A stretch of DNA of 33,415 bases from Thalassotalea litorea (lineage in GTDB: Bacteria > Pseudomonadota > Gammaproteobacteria > Enterobacterales > Alteromonadaceae), in assembly GCF_005843925.1 (NCBI RefSeq), contig NZ_VCBC01000023.1, positions 1 to 33,415 of the forward strand, written 5' to 3'. The notes beneath the pieces were generated by a model. The model saw nothing but the letters and a program-made list of their open reading frames with translations, searched no databases and was not told the origin of the DNA. Position numbers and translations under genes: made by a program. Each line of letters begins with the position of its first letter. Position 1 is the stretch's first letter. Of this stretch, positions 15,708-24,970 are shown in pieces.

Positions 15708-16110
15708 ATACACCGTCGTTTAACGGCATGGTTAGCTGTATATTGCATAGGCCAATTTCTGAGGGCTATTGTCCATTTGTGCATCGGTATAGATAATTGG
15801 TCTGACACCTCATTTTAAATTTTTTGTCATCGCAACATGGTTTTTAACGTAAATTGCATATCGACGTTAATCACGTGATACCTAGGTTATTCTCAATGCA
15901 ATTATCCTATCTCTCGATTACCAAAAAAGTTCTTTACACCTAGAAATAGTCATTTTTTTCATATAGTTACATTTTTATATTTTCGTCACCTTATAGAGTT
16001 TGTATTATTTTTGAGCTAAGGTGAGTTTACTTTGACATGAATATGCGGTTTTCAAAGTTAGCCCCATAAAACAACAATTTTAAATTTAAGTTAATTTAAG
16101 GAATGTCGTC
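15708..16110. other. Upstream region of the S8 protease gene
   Basis: About 400 bp of AT-rich DNA without a supportable gene. TTGACA occurs at about 16033-16038 but no good -10 box lies 17 bp after it. The length suggests an extended regulatory region or a long leader for the secreted protease. Confidence 0.4.
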
Positions 16111-17928
16111 ATGTTTAAAAAGTTTACTGTGTCCGCAATCGGACTTTCGGTGCTAAGTGCATTGAGCACTGCGGCACATGCCGAACGCGTAATCATTCAG
16201 GTTGATAACCCAAATAAAGGTGTAGTAAAGGCCCTAGCTAAGCAACTTGGTGGTGAAATTAAAGTTGATGGTAAGAATTTCATCGCTGCAGATTTTGCTG
16301 GGAAGGGTGTATCTGAAATTCGTGGATTGTTAAATAACCCGCATGTAAAACTGGTAGAAGTGGATCAAAAGCGTAAGCTTTTTTCGGCTTACACTGATGA
16401 TGCTGGCAACCCGGAAGTTGAACAATTAACGCCTTACGCCGTGTATCAATCGCAAGCCGATCAAGTAAATTATAATGCCTCTTCAGCGATGAAAGTTTGT
16501 GTTATCGATTCCGGCCTGGATATCGGTAATAACGACTTTAACTGGGTCGATATTACCGGGGATAATGATCCTGGTACTGGCAATTGGTTCGATGCAGGCA
16601 CTGCGCACGGTACTCATGTTGCCGGCACCGTAGGTGCTGCTGATAATAACTTCGGTGTTGTCGGTATGGCGCCGGGGGTGCCCATGCATATCATAAAAGT
16701 GTTTAATGCAGACGGTTGGGGCTATTCATCAGATTTGGCTCAGGCAGCCGACCTTTGTGCTCAGGCAGGCGCGAACATTATTAATATGAGTCTCGGTGGC
16801 GGCGGCACCAGCACTGCAGAATCGAACGCCTTTGAAAATTTTGTTGCTAATGGTGGTTTAGTGGTTGCCGCTGCGGGTAACGATGGTAATGCCATTCGCT
16901 CATATCCTGCAGGTTATACCTCAGTAATGATGATAGGTGCTAATGATGCCGATAATAATATTGCTGATTTCTCTCAGTTCCCAAGCTGTGAAACTGGTCG
17001 CGGTAAAAATGTTCGTAACGAAGAAACTATTTGTGTTGAGGTAACCGCTGGTGGTGTAGATACGTTATCTACTTACCCTGCAGGTACTGCGGCAGCGAGT
17101 ACTGTGTCTTTAGATGGCAGTGGTTATGCATCTTCAGGTATGGAAAACTTTGGTAGTGCTTCTGGTGCAACTTACTTTATGGGTACAGCTGAGGCGGTTG
17201 ACGCTGGCGCAGCTGGTAAAGTCTGTTTGATTGATCGTGGCAATATCAGCTTTTTTGATAAAGCTAAAAACTGTGAAGATTCAGGTGGTGTTGGAGCCAT
17301 TATCATCAATAATGAAGCCGGTATGTTATACGGCACATTGGGAGAAACCAACACAACAACCATTCCTGTCGTGGGCACGGCTTTTGAAGATCGTGCAGCA
17401 ATCTTAGCAGCGACGAATGCTGATGTTGATATCTTTGCGACCGACTATGGCTATATGAGCGGTACGTCAATGGCAACACCTGCCGTTGCAGGTTTAGCCG
17501 CATTAGTTTGGTCTAATTATCCAGAGTGTACTGGCGAAGATATCCGTGCTGCGTTTAAAGCAACAGCGGAAGATTCTGGCGCAGCCGGGAATGATGTTTA
17601 CTTCGGCTACGGTATCGTAAAAGCCAAAGCGGCTTATGATTATCTTGCGACAAATGTTTGTGGGGAAACCGGTGGTCCTGGTGGCGGTGACATTTCATTA
17701 AGTGTTAACGGTTATAAGAGTCGTGGCCTTCAGGTTGTCGATTTGACTTGGCAGGGTACCAGTGCTTCAGATGTTGATGTATACCGTGATGATTCAGTAA
17801 TTTTCAGCGGTGCTGATTCAGGCGCTTATACCGATAACATCGGTGTTAAAGGTGGCGGTAGCTACACTTATAAGGTCTGTGAGCAAGGTACTTCAACCTG
17901 CTCTTCAGACGTAAACGTGGTTTTCTAA
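16111..17928 (+). CDS. Secreted S8 (subtilisin-like) serine protease with inserted PA domain
   Basis: A 605-residue exported protease. A signal peptide (cut after AHA, ~residue 24) is followed by a short propeptide-like stretch (25-90). The catalytic domain carries D133 in VCVIDSG, H166 in HGTHVAG and S453 in SGTSMATP. A protease-associated (PA) domain is inserted between the oxyanion region and the serine, at about 310-440, with GKVCLIDRGNISF as its marker. A GGPGGG linker at ~555 leads to a C-terminal Ig/FnIII-like domain of ~80 residues with a cysteine pair. AAGGAATG precedes the ATG. Such enzymes degrade extracellular protein in marine gammaproteobacteria. All triad residues are present. 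Confidence 0.93.
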   Translation: MFKKFTVSAIGLSVLSALSTAAHAERVIIQVDNPNKGVVKALAKQLGGEIKVDGKNFIAADFAGKGVSEIRGLLNNPHVKLVEVDQKRKLFSAYTDDAGNPEVEQLTPYAVYQSQADQVNYNASSAMKVCVIDSGLDIGNNDFNWVDITGDNDPGTGNWFDAGTAHGTHVAGTVGAADNNFGVVGMAPGVPMHIIKVFNADGWGYSSDLAQAADLCAQAGANIINMSLGGGGTSTAESNAFENFVANGGLVVAAAGNDGNAIRSYPAGYTSVMMIGANDADNNIADFSQFPSCETGRGKNVRNEETICVEVTAGGVDTLSTYPAGTAAASTVSLDGSGYASSGMENFGSASGATYFMGTAEAVDAGAAGKVCLIDRGNISFFDKAKNCEDSGGVGAIIINNEAGMLYGTLGETNTTTIPVVGTAFEDRAAILAATNADVDIFATDYGYMSGTSMATPAVAGLAALVWSNYPECTGEDIRAAFKATAEDSGAAGNDVYFGYGIVKAKAAYDYLATNVCGETGGPGGGDISLSVNGYKSRGLQVVDLTWQGTSASDVDVYRDDSVIFSGADSGAYTDNIGVKGGGSYTYKVCEQGTSTCSSDVNVVF

Positions 17929-17984
17929 GAAAATTTCTTAGAATTTCACCCTAAAAATAAAGGAGCTTCGGCTCCTTTATTTTT
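17923..17984 (+). terminator. Double hairpin terminator of the S8 protease gene
   Basis: A 21-bp near-perfect palindrome (923-943) overlaps the stop codon. It is followed at 17953-17984 by a stem AAAAATAAAGGAGC / GCTCCTTTATTTTT with a TTCG tetraloop, a textbook rho-independent terminator. Confidence 0.93.
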
Positions 17985-18076
17985 AGATAAACGGCATTGA
18001 AGAAAACTTATTTTAGCTAAATCTGTGCAGGTAAGATAAGCAGACAGTCAATGCGCCAGTTTCTTAGAGAATTGAG

Positions 18077-18460
18077 ATGACAGAAAATATTCGAAATTAC
18101 CTGCTTAGCAAACCATTTACTGAAATGCAGTATCCGTTTGGAGTCGGTATCGAAGTGTACAAAGTAAAAGGAAAAATGTTTGCGACCCTGTCGCTCGGGA
18201 AAATGGGTAAGGGGGGCGATGGTCGCAAGGCCTATTGGTGGATGAATCTAAAATGCGACCCCGACGAAGCGGTGATGCTTTGCGATATTTTTCCGTCGGT
18301 GATCCCCGGCTATCACATGAACAAGCGACTTTGGAATACCGTGATCCTTGATGGCTCAATCCCTCAGGGAGAGATTGAACGGATGATCGATAATTCATTT
18401 AATCTGGTGGTGAGTAAAATGTCTCAAAAAGATCAACAGTCGATACGGGTTTACGAATAG
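18077..18460 (+). CDS. MmcQ/YjbR family protein
   Basis: A 127-residue protein of the MmcQ/YjbR family, also described as a CyaY-like fold. Typical features are FGVGIEVYKVKGKMFATL near the start, WWMNLKCDPDEA in the middle, and PGYHMNKRLWNTV followed by a C-terminal helix with IDNSFNLVVSKM. The family is often linked to double-helix binding, but its cellular role is not settled. The length is normal. The ATG follows GAATTGAG, a modest ribosome binding site. It stands alone between the protease terminator and the interrupted gene on the opposite strand. Confidence 0.82.
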   Translation: MTENIRNYLLSKPFTEMQYPFGVGIEVYKVKGKMFATLSLGKMGKGGDGRKAYWWMNLKCDPDEAVMLCDIFPSVIPGYHMNKRLWNTVILDGSIPQGEIERMIDNSFNLVVSKMSQKDQQSIRVYE

Positions 18461-18492
18461 ATGGTACATCAATCTTATCGCCCAACGATAAG

Positions 18493-19493
18493 TTAATCTG
18501 TTAACATTCCATCTTGAGTTTTGTTAAGCGTCTTAGCAATGTAGGTTTTTACTTTATCGAATTCTTGGGCGACATCTCCCCGAATTTTCGAGAATACGAG
18601 GTGATTTCGTTCCTGACTGGCGACAACCGTTAGTAGGTAGTTATCTACGCGAAATCGTTCAAAATCAACTTTGATAAATGTGCCACTTCTGTCAGGGTTA
18701 GGCTGTACCGAAACCAGTCCTCTAACATACTCAATGTTTGTCATATTCATATCACGAAAGTAGTCCAACATACTTCTTTCAAATTCTAATTTTGATTCAA
18801 GACTAATTAATAGCGTTTTTAATTCCTGATCTTGAATAAGGCCGATATCGCCCGTGGCGATAAGTGATTTATACGTCCCCATTGATGCAATAATACCAAT
18901 CACATTAAATTATTGCTCACTCAGTGAGAATTTAAAGGCTTTAAGACAAGGCTTTGATTGCAGAGAATGGTTATTCCATTGTCAAAGTCAGTAACGCAGG
19001 ATAAACGCCTTTAAAACTCACCCGTAGGGAGTTAGTGAGAGGCCCATTTACGGCCCTATATTTCATTAATATAGAATGACTATATCAATAAAATCTATGT
19101 TGTAACTGAACCTCGGCCCTAACTCTGAGTTGTGCACAAACTTAATGTGATTGGTATAAGCGGCGGCATTTGAAACATCGACATTAACGCATTGCCCGCG
19201 CGTTCGGAGGTAGGTTCTATGTTGTCTGTCGCGACCATGTCGATAACATAATCCAGCTCTGAGGCTTTGTTTTTATGAAATAATGCCATCGAATTAACAC
19301 TGTCAACATTATCGGAAAAGTCGCTGTAAAGTTGCTCAAGAATGACCTTTTCCTGCTGTTTGCTAACCCGGCCTTCATTCCAGCTATTCACTTGTATGGC
19401 GACAAAAATTCCAGACACAACGATAATAAAGTCAATGATTGCGGCTAACCAGTTTTGGTTTTTTAAGTGACTGATTATATTAGATGTTAGCAT
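18493..19493 (-). pseudogene. Membrane-anchored hypothetical gene interrupted by a MITE-like element
   Basis: Two fragments of one gene. The 5' part (19493 down to 19160) encodes an N-terminal helix with DFIIVVSGIFVAIQVNSWNE, then a hydrophilic stretch ending MFQMPPL. The 3' part (18890 down to 18493) continues IASMGTYKSLIATGDIGLI and runs to the stop. The 263-bp element sits between them, flanked by TAA (TTA on the coding strand). Removing the element and one TAA rejoins PPL-IASMG in frame and gives a 244-residue protein. The pattern of one N-terminal anchor, NSWNE and GDIGLI resembles uncharacterised families of the DUF6090 type. As it stands, the 5' fragment ends in 12 residues encoded by the element. 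A GTG at 18903 could start the 3' fragment, but I see no support for its expression. Confidence 0.88.
18894..19156. mobile_element. MITE-like non-autonomous element, 263 bp, with terminal inverted repeats
   Basis: The ends are perfect 15-bp inverted repeats, TACCAATCACATTAA on the left and its complement on the right, with weaker matching for ~10 bp more. It is flanked by a 3-bp direct repeat TAA at 18891-18893 and 19157-19159; a 4-bp duplication with slightly shifted ends would give the same ancestral site. The interior encodes no transposase and carries small complementary stretches. Removing it repairs the host gene, which shows insertion after the gene was intact. The parental transposon family is not identified; it must act in trans. 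Confidence 0.88.
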
Positions 19494-19610
19494 TAAAGCG
19501 TCCCGATAATTTTATAACAACATTGAGTATAACTTATTGGTAAACAGATCTGACAATGTCGGCATTTGGTATAAAGACTCAATCAATAAATATGATTCGC
19601 CACCAATTCA

Positions 19611-19628
19611 AATACCAATACCAATACC
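19611..19628. repeat. AATACC hexamer repeated three times
   Basis: Three tandem AATACC copies, ~100 bp upstream of the gamma-glutamyltransferase start. A TTTGGTAT at 19565 could pair with them. It may be a slippage-prone tract or the remains of an ACCAAT-ended element. Confidence 0.6.
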
Positions 19629-19726
19629 GATTCACCGATAAAACTGCGTTGTCTTTTATCCTTGTGCTTATTCAATTTAGTGTATGCTAAGGTCAATACT
19701 CTTCATTGATAATAAAAAGCCAAAAC

Positions 19727-21382
19727 ATGAAAAATCTCCTTAATTCCGTCATTCTTTTCTTTAGTTTCTCCACGTTTAATGCGTATTCGTTTGAAGCCGC
19801 GGTTGCCATGCCGGATAGCTATAGCGCACAGGTTGCCAAAGACATACTGCAAGATGGTGGTAATGCTATCGATGCGGCGATTGCGGCACAGTTTGTCCTT
19901 GCCGTTACGTTACCTGAGGCTGGGAATATTGGCGGCGGTGGTTTCATGACGATTTTTCATGAGGGGAAAGGCGACTTTTTAGATTATCGTGAAGTTGCGC
20001 CACTAGCGGCTTCGAGAGACATGTATTTAGACAAACAAAACAATGTTATTCCGCATTTGTCTACGTTTAGTATTTTATCTTCAGGTGTGCCAGGTACGGT
20101 TGATGGCATGTGGCAGGCTCATAAAAAATATGGCTCAAAAACATGGCAGGAATTGCTGGCTCCAGCAGTAAAGTTGGCATCTGATGGTTTTATTGTACAC
20201 CCGGTTTTGGCAACCGGTGCACAAGCGACCATTCGTCGTTTTAAAGAGCAAAACATTAACGTTAACTTTGCCGATTATTTTGGCGCTGTTGAGGCTGGCA
20301 AAGTGTTTAAGCAGCCAGAGCTGGCAGCAACGCTTAAAAGAATTTCAGACAATGGCCGTGATGGATTTTATCGGGGGAAGACCGCACATATCATTGCTAA
20401 ATACATGAAACATAATGACGGGATAATCACCGAAAAAGATCTTGCTAACTATCAGTCGAAATGGCGACAACCTATCCAGGAGACGTGGCGAGGTTACGAC
20501 ATTATCACGGCGCCACCACCAAGCTCTGGTGGTATTGCCATTATTCAGTGGCTGGCGATGTTTGATTTGCTCAAACAGGAAAAACCCATTGAGCACAATA
20601 GTCAACGATATATGCATTTTCTTGCGGAGATTGGTAAACGAGTATTCGCTGATCGCGCTGAATACTTAGGCGACCCAGATTTTTATGATGTACCGACATC
20701 GAAGTTACTGGCAAAACCTTATCTACAAAAACGAATCGCCAATATTACCGAAAATCGGATTTCAGCCACCGAAACCATTAAACCAGGATTACATGAAAGC
20801 CGTGATACTACGCACTTCTCGATTATCGATAAATGGGGGAATGCGATTTCCAATACCACGACCATTAATTACACCTTTGGCAGTGGTGTTGTTGTCGAAG
20901 GTGCCGGATTTATATTGAACGACGAGATGGATGACTTTAGCGCCAAGCCAGGTGCTGCAAATATTTTTGGCGCGGTAGGCGGTACGGCAAATGAAATTCA
21001 ACCGAACAAACGTATGTTGTCATCGATGGCGCCGACGATTTTACTGAACGAGGGTAAGGTTGAGATGGTTACCGGCTCTCCGGGTGGCACAACGATTATT
21101 ACTTCGGTTTATCAATCTATTTTAAACGTCATTGAGTTTAATATGACCGCCGAACAAGCCGTGAATGCACCAAGGTTTCACCATCAATTATTGCCGGAAA
21201 ATGAAATCTGGCATTACGACGGGATAAATGCAGACGTACTGAGCGCATTACAGGCGATGGGATATAAGGTGGTGCCAGATACGTTTGGTGATGTGCAACT
21301 GATCATCAATCGGGGAAATGAATTAACTGCCGCTTCAGAGAAAAATGTGTATTCACGGGGTGTGTCATTAGTTTTTGATTAA
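19727..21382 (+). CDS. ggt: Gamma-glutamyltransferase (exported, self-processing)
   Basis: A 551-residue Ntn hydrolase; I start at ATG 19727 rather than at an in-frame TTG at 19706, which places the signal peptide correctly (MKNLLNSVILFFSFSTF...). The proenzyme cuts itself before the threonine of TTHFSIID (residue ~361), which becomes the nucleophile of the small subunit. Other family markers are GNAIDAAIAAQF and GNIGGGGFM near the start, and SSMAPTI and TGSPGGTTIITSVYQ in the small subunit. GGT cleaves or transfers gamma-glutamyl groups from glutathione and similar compounds in the periplasm. It is a single-gene unit. A link to the gamma-glutamylated polyamine genes 10 kb away is speculative. 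Confidence 0.95.
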   Translation: MKNLLNSVILFFSFSTFNAYSFEAAVAMPDSYSAQVAKDILQDGGNAIDAAIAAQFVLAVTLPEAGNIGGGGFMTIFHEGKGDFLDYREVAPLAASRDMYLDKQNNVIPHLSTFSILSSGVPGTVDGMWQAHKKYGSKTWQELLAPAVKLASDGFIVHPVLATGAQATIRRFKEQNINVNFADYFGAVEAGKVFKQPELAATLKRISDNGRDGFYRGKTAHIIAKYMKHNDGIITEKDLANYQSKWRQPIQETWRGYDIITAPPPSSGGIAIIQWLAMFDLLKQEKPIEHNSQRYMHFLAEIGKRVFADRAEYLGDPDFYDVPTSKLLAKPYLQKRIANITENRISATETIKPGLHESRDTTHFSIIDKWGNAISNTTTINYTFGSGVVVEGAGFILNDEMDDFSAKPGAANIFGAVGGTANEIQPNKRMLSSMAPTILLNEGKVEMVTGSPGGTTIITSVYQSILNVIEFNMTAEQAVNAPRFHHQLLPENEIWHYDGINADVLSALQAMGYKVVPDTFGDVQLIINRGNELTAASEKNVYSRGVSLVFD

Positions 21383-21440
21383 CGCTGATATCTTTGCTGC
21401 CTAAGCGATTGTCACATGCCGATGGTCAACTTGCTAAGAT

Positions 21441-21466
21441 AAAGCTGGGCTGATCGGCCCGGCTTT
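21441..21466. terminator. Hairpin between converging ggt and XRE genes
   Basis: AAAGCTGGGC and GCCCGGCTTT form a 10-bp stem with one G-T pair and a TGATCG loop. The T-tract is short on both sides, so termination may be moderate. Confidence 0.65.
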
Positions 21467-21483
21467 ATCAACATTAATGGCCA

Positions 21484-21681
21484 TTAATCCAGCTGTTCCT
21501 CAAATACTTCTTCAATTTTTAAGGTAAACAAACGCGCGATTTTAAATGCCAGCGGTAAACTGGGATCAAACTTTCCTTTTTCGATGGCGTTTATTGTTTG
21601 TCTTGAAACATCAAGGTAGTTTGCCAAATCCGCCTGGGTCCAGTTGCGTTCAGCGCGCAGCACTTTTAGTTTATTCTTCAT
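21484..21681 (-). CDS. Small XRE-family HTH regulator
   Basis: A 65-residue protein that is essentially one helix-turn-helix domain: WTQADLANYLDVSRQTINAIE is followed by PSLPLAFKIARLF, the YozG/XRE short type. It overlaps the upstream membrane-protein gene by 4 nt (ATGA), so the two are translationally coupled. Short XRE proteins next to a small membrane protein are common and usually control their own operon. The target and signal are unknown. Confidence 0.88.
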   Translation of the reverse strand: MKNKLKVLRAERNWTQADLANYLDVSRQTINAIEKGKFDPSLPLAFKIARLFTLKIEEVFEEQLD

Positions 21682-22097
21682 GATAATCGTTTTAACCCAA
21701 TGAACAGAGAAATCATATAGGTGATTGCCATTAACATCATCAAATGAGAGATCTCGGCATCAGTGGCAATAACATTAGCAATATCCAGGTTCGAGTAGGC
21801 AAACCCCAAAACCATGCCAACGCCTAATGTAATCCCCATCGATTGTAATTGTACTCTTTGTTGCATTTCATCCAAGCCTCTTAAGTGCCTGGCGTTGGCG
21901 TAAATCATGCCAATCCCGATTAAGATATTCAATAAAATTGCTAGCACGCTATATAACGTATCTTCCTGCCAGATTAGCTGTGGGCCCAACGTTGCTAAAG
22001 CCATAGTTAACACCCAGGCCAGTGTCCAGATAGCGAGATTCCGGGTATTTTTCTTGTTGCGTGTTTGCCAGTTTGACGACCGTGCTGAAGTATTCAT
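21678..22097 (-). CDS. Four-helix membrane protein paired with the XRE regulator
   Basis: A 139-residue protein. I use ATG 22097, preceded by TTGGAGAGAGAC, instead of a TTG 12 bp upstream. After a basic N-terminus there are four hydrophobic helices (about residues 23-43, 48-66, 87-105 and 117-135). A short amphipathic stretch with RHLRGLDEMQQRVQ lies between the second and third; this LDEMQ-type motif is typical of small membrane partners of XRE regulators. The stop overlaps the regulator start. It may inform or tether the regulator, but the function is not known. Confidence 0.8.
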   Translation of the reverse strand: MNTSARSSNWQTRNKKNTRNLAIWTLAWVLTMALATLGPQLIWQEDTLYSVLAILLNILIGIGMIYANARHLRGLDEMQQRVQLQSMGITLGVGMVLGFAYSNLDIANVIATDAEISHLMMLMAITYMISLFIGLKRLS

Positions 22098-22200
22098 GTC
22101 TCTCTCCAAAAAGTAAAGTAAGCTTTACTATATTAAGGCTTAACCTGATTGTTATGTCAAGTTTGTTTTACTAATTGTCGTGTTTAATTGATATTTAGGC

Positions 22201-23265
22201 ATGAGATTCTGTGCTAATCTATTACTCGCATTTACATACCTGAATGAGGCTAGGAACTTGAAAGGACACAAAAAGACCTTGAATTGGGGGATCTTAAGTA
22301 GTGCTAAAATTGCGCGGGAGAAGGTCATCCCGGCATTAAAGAAATCGACTTTGGTCGGGAATATTACCCTGGCTTCGAGAAACCCAGACAATGCACGGCA
22401 TTGGGCAAGCGAGCTGGAAATAGGCGCTTGCTCTGGCGACTATCAGGATCTACTTAACGATACCAATATCGACGTAATCTATAACCCTTTGCCTAACCAT
22501 CTTCATGTACCGATGACCATTGCCGCGCTGCATGCCGGCAAACATGTGTTATGTGAAAAGCCCATCGCCCTTACGAGCGAGCAATTACAACAACTAATTG
22601 CCGTTGCTAATCAATATCCAGACCTCGCAGTGATGGAAGCGTTTATGTATCGTCATCATCCCCGATGGCAAATCGTGAAAAATCTTTTGGATACGCAATA
22701 CTTTGGCAAAGTCGGATATATCCATGTCACGTTTACGTATTTCAATCGAGATCCTAACAATGTAAGAAATCAATCCGGTATCGGTGGCGGTGCCTTATAT
22801 GATATCGGTTGTTACTGTCTGGCCGTGGCGAGACTCTTGCTCAACAAAAAACCTGAACGAGTTATTGCGACCCAATGGATTGATGCGGATTTTAAAATCG
22901 ACAAAATGACCTCTGGACTCATGGATTTTGGCGATGTTCAGGCCAGTTTTAATTGCGCCACGCAATTGGCTGCGGGGCAATATATTGAAATTCAATGTGA
23001 GCAGGGACGGATTCGTATTGATGAACCATTCGCGTTGGATGCAGCGGATACCGATATTTTGCTATTCCCATCAGGGCAAGTACCGGCAGAAAAAATATCG
23101 GTAGGGTATAACGATCATTATCTGACTCAGATTGATGACTACTCAAACGCACTATTGTCGCATCAGGGAGCCCCTTATGGCCTGGATGATGCACAAACCA
23201 TAATGGCACTGATTGAAGCGATGCAGCAAAGCCATGCGACTCAAAGCTGGCAAGATATTACTTAG
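22201..23265 (+). CDS. Gfo/Idh/MocA family NAD(P)-dependent oxidoreductase
   Basis: Up to 354 residues. The Rossmann fold begins at LNWGILSSAKIA, and the family motif HVLCEKPIAL contains the catalytic EKP lysine. GGGALYDIGCY in the C-terminal alpha/beta domain supplies the D and Y side chains of the active site. The annotated ATG gives a 27-residue leader before the fold. A TTG at about 22258 after GAGGCTAGGAAC, or the one directly before NWGIL, could be the true start. These enzymes oxidise or reduce sugars, inositols or trans-dihydrodiols; nothing here fixes the substrate. It is transcribed alone, divergent from the membrane-protein/XRE pair. Confidence 0.87.
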   Translation: MRFCANLLLAFTYLNEARNLKGHKKTLNWGILSSAKIAREKVIPALKKSTLVGNITLASRNPDNARHWASELEIGACSGDYQDLLNDTNIDVIYNPLPNHLHVPMTIAALHAGKHVLCEKPIALTSEQLQQLIAVANQYPDLAVMEAFMYRHHPRWQIVKNLLDTQYFGKVGYIHVTFTYFNRDPNNVRNQSGIGGGALYDIGCYCLAVARLLLNKKPERVIATQWIDADFKIDKMTSGLMDFGDVQASFNCATQLAAGQYIEIQCEQGRIRIDEPFALDAADTDILLFPSGQVPAEKISVGYNDHYLTQIDDYSNALLSHQGAPYGLDDAQTIMALIEAMQQSHATQSWQDIT

Positions 23266-23353
23266 CCAGGCATCCTGTTGTTGGCTGGTTGTTGCTCGTT
23301 AATGACTGCAAATAATGTTTGGCTTTGGCACAAGGGGCAATTAGCTTTAGCAT

Positions 23354-23731
23354 TTAGCGCTTTGCGAGAATCAGAATGAGAACGCCATTTTGAAAATGAC
23401 GGTGTACCAGTTTGCTACTGACACGAGTCGAGAACTCAATTTTGTGCTCAATGGCTCGCTTGGCAAGCTTTGCGTCAGTCTTTAAACCCGATTTGGTGCG
23501 GGAATGCAACATGTTGGGCGTTATCGTTGTCGACAATAAAATCGCTTTTTCGTGAATCTGTATTCGAATATTGTCCCGAACACTGCCTGGAAACTTAGCG
23601 ATGACTTTATAATGATCCACAAACTCCTCTGTTTTTACGTTGGGCTGCGCAGAGAGGTTATTGGAAATGGAGGCTAATTCCGGCATAGCAGCGCGCCAAT
23701 CCCAGAATTCACTACCATTGGAAGATGTCAT
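23354..23731 (-). CDS. Hsp20/alpha-crystallin-like protein
   Basis: A 125-residue protein starting at ATG 23731, which has AAAAGGAGC ahead of it; upstream in-frame starts lack this. Residues ~33-125 match an alpha-crystallin domain: YKVIAKFPG, IRIQIHEKAILLSTTI, and near the end FSTRVSSKLVHRHFQNGVLIL, which corresponds to the family A-x-x-x-n-GVL-x-L motif. A basic loop (residues 78-97) and the absence of an IxI tail are unusual. If functional it would be an ATP-independent holdase. It is divergent from a DJ-1/PfpI protein, another stress-related family. Confidence 0.7.
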   Translation of the reverse strand: MTSSNGSEFWDWRAAMPELASISNNLSAQPNVKTEEFVDHYKVIAKFPGSVRDNIRIQIHEKAILLSTTITPNMLHSRTKSGLKTDAKLAKRAIEHKIEFSTRVSSKLVHRHFQNGVLILILAKR

Positions 23732-24009
23732 AATTGCTCCTTTTGTTTTTTTCAGTTCCATCAGATGGTTGGGAGATAAAGAACAACAGATCACTTAACT
23801 GTTAATTTAGCAGAGATTCAGTTTTTTACCTGTGCCTGACCAGATTTAAAGAAAATAATGAACACGTTGATGGGAATTGTTGGCTTTTAGATTTTTCTAT
23901 TAACGATGCGTTAAGTGATCTGATCACTTGTTTGATTCGAATAATATTTAGATCAAGCAACTATAATTGCACGCACGATTGCAATCATTTGCGAAAAAGA
24001 GATGAGATA

Positions 24010-24684
24010 ATGATTAAGATACTTGTGATTGTTACCAATCATGGGACATTGGGAAACACCGATGAAGCCAATGGTACCTATGCCCCTGAATTAACTCATG
24101 CGCTGGAAAAATTTTTCGCGGCGGGTTTTGGTTTTGATATTGCATCGATCGATGGAGGAGCTGCGCCAATCTATGGGGAAGACACAGAAGGGGATACCGT
24201 TAATTCGATGATCCTCTCCCGCGAAGATGTTCAAAGCAAAATCGCCAACACCTTGAAAATCGATCAGCTCGACTTCCAAAACTACTCGGCGATATTTTAT
24301 CCCGGCGGCTTTGGTTTGCTATCTGATTTGGCACTGCACCAGGGTACGGCAAATGCGACTGCCAAATTTTATGAACAAGGTGGTTTGATTGGTGCCGTTT
24401 GTCATGGCCCCGCAGGCTTACTGCCGATTACGTTGTCGAGTGGCGAATCTTTGCTCAGCAAGCACATGGTTACCGGCTTTACCCGTGAAGAAGAAGTGGA
24501 GTTTGGCACAATCGAAAAAATCCCGTTGCTGTTGGAAGAAGCACTAACACGCCAGGCCAGAAAATACATCAAGCGTGCTCCGTGGGCCGAAAATGTTATC
24601 GTTGATGGGCAGTTGATAACCGGGCAAAACCCGACGTCAGCTTCGGGTGTTGGCGAAGCAATCGTCAATTATCTACTCGCATAG
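24010..24684 (+). CDS. DJ-1/PfpI family protein (Hsp31-like)
   Basis: A 224-residue class I glutamine-amidotransferase-like protein. I start at ATG 24010, where the fold begins (IKILVIVTNH). An acidic residue in YAPEL, FYPGGFG and the nucleophile elbow GAVCHGPAGLL (C131, H132) are the expected active-site elements. GFTREEE follows as in Hsp31/YDR533C-type members. Proteins of this group act as glyoxalase III, deglycase or chaperone; which applies here cannot be read from sequence. The N-terminal extension from an upstream start at 23932 is unlikely. It is divergent from the Hsp20-like gene. Confidence 0.87.
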   Translation: MIKILVIVTNHGTLGNTDEANGTYAPELTHALEKFFAAGFGFDIASIDGGAAPIYGEDTEGDTVNSMILSREDVQSKIANTLKIDQLDFQNYSAIFYPGGFGLLSDLALHQGTANATAKFYEQGGLIGAVCHGPAGLLPITLSSGESLLSKHMVTGFTREEEVEFGTIEKIPLLLEEALTRQARKYIKRAPWAENVIVDGQLITGQNPTSASGVGEAIVNYLLA

Positions 24685-24792
24685 AGTTGGGAGAGGTCAG
24701 TAACAGGGCGGTTCGTTCGCAATACGATCTTGTCCTAAGCGCTATACTTTAGTCTAAGCTTAATCGTAATGTCGTTATCGTTAGGAGTCGTC

Positions 24793-24969
24793 ATGGCAGT
24801 CGAACATGATCTAATCGAGCAACTTATCGCCGAACATCTTCAGCTTACCCAACGGGCGGAACAAGCGATGCTCAATGGCCATCCCCTAGAGTGTGAAAAT
24901 TGCCTCAATCAAGCCGAGCAAATATGGCAATACCTTGAGGCTGTAGAAATTGAGCAAGGCCACAGTTAG
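24793..24969 (+). CDS. Small acidic protein with a CxxC motif, unknown
   Basis: A 58-residue protein. ATG 24793 is preceded by TTAGGAG at ideal spacing, which favours it over the ATG 24 bp upstream. The chain is helical in character and rich in E, Q and L, with CENC at residues 34-37 that could bind metal or respond to redox state. It ends 1 bp before the converging siroheme gene. I do not recognise the family. Confidence 0.62.
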   Translation: MAVEHDLIEQLIAEHLQLTQRAEQAMLNGHPLECENCLNQAEQIWQYLEAVEIEQGHS

Positions 24970-24970
24970 C

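Noticed and set aside
16033..16061. TTGACA-17-AAGTTA as the S8 protease promoter
   Set aside because: The -35 is perfect but the -10 is poor, so I list only an upstream region and not a promoter.
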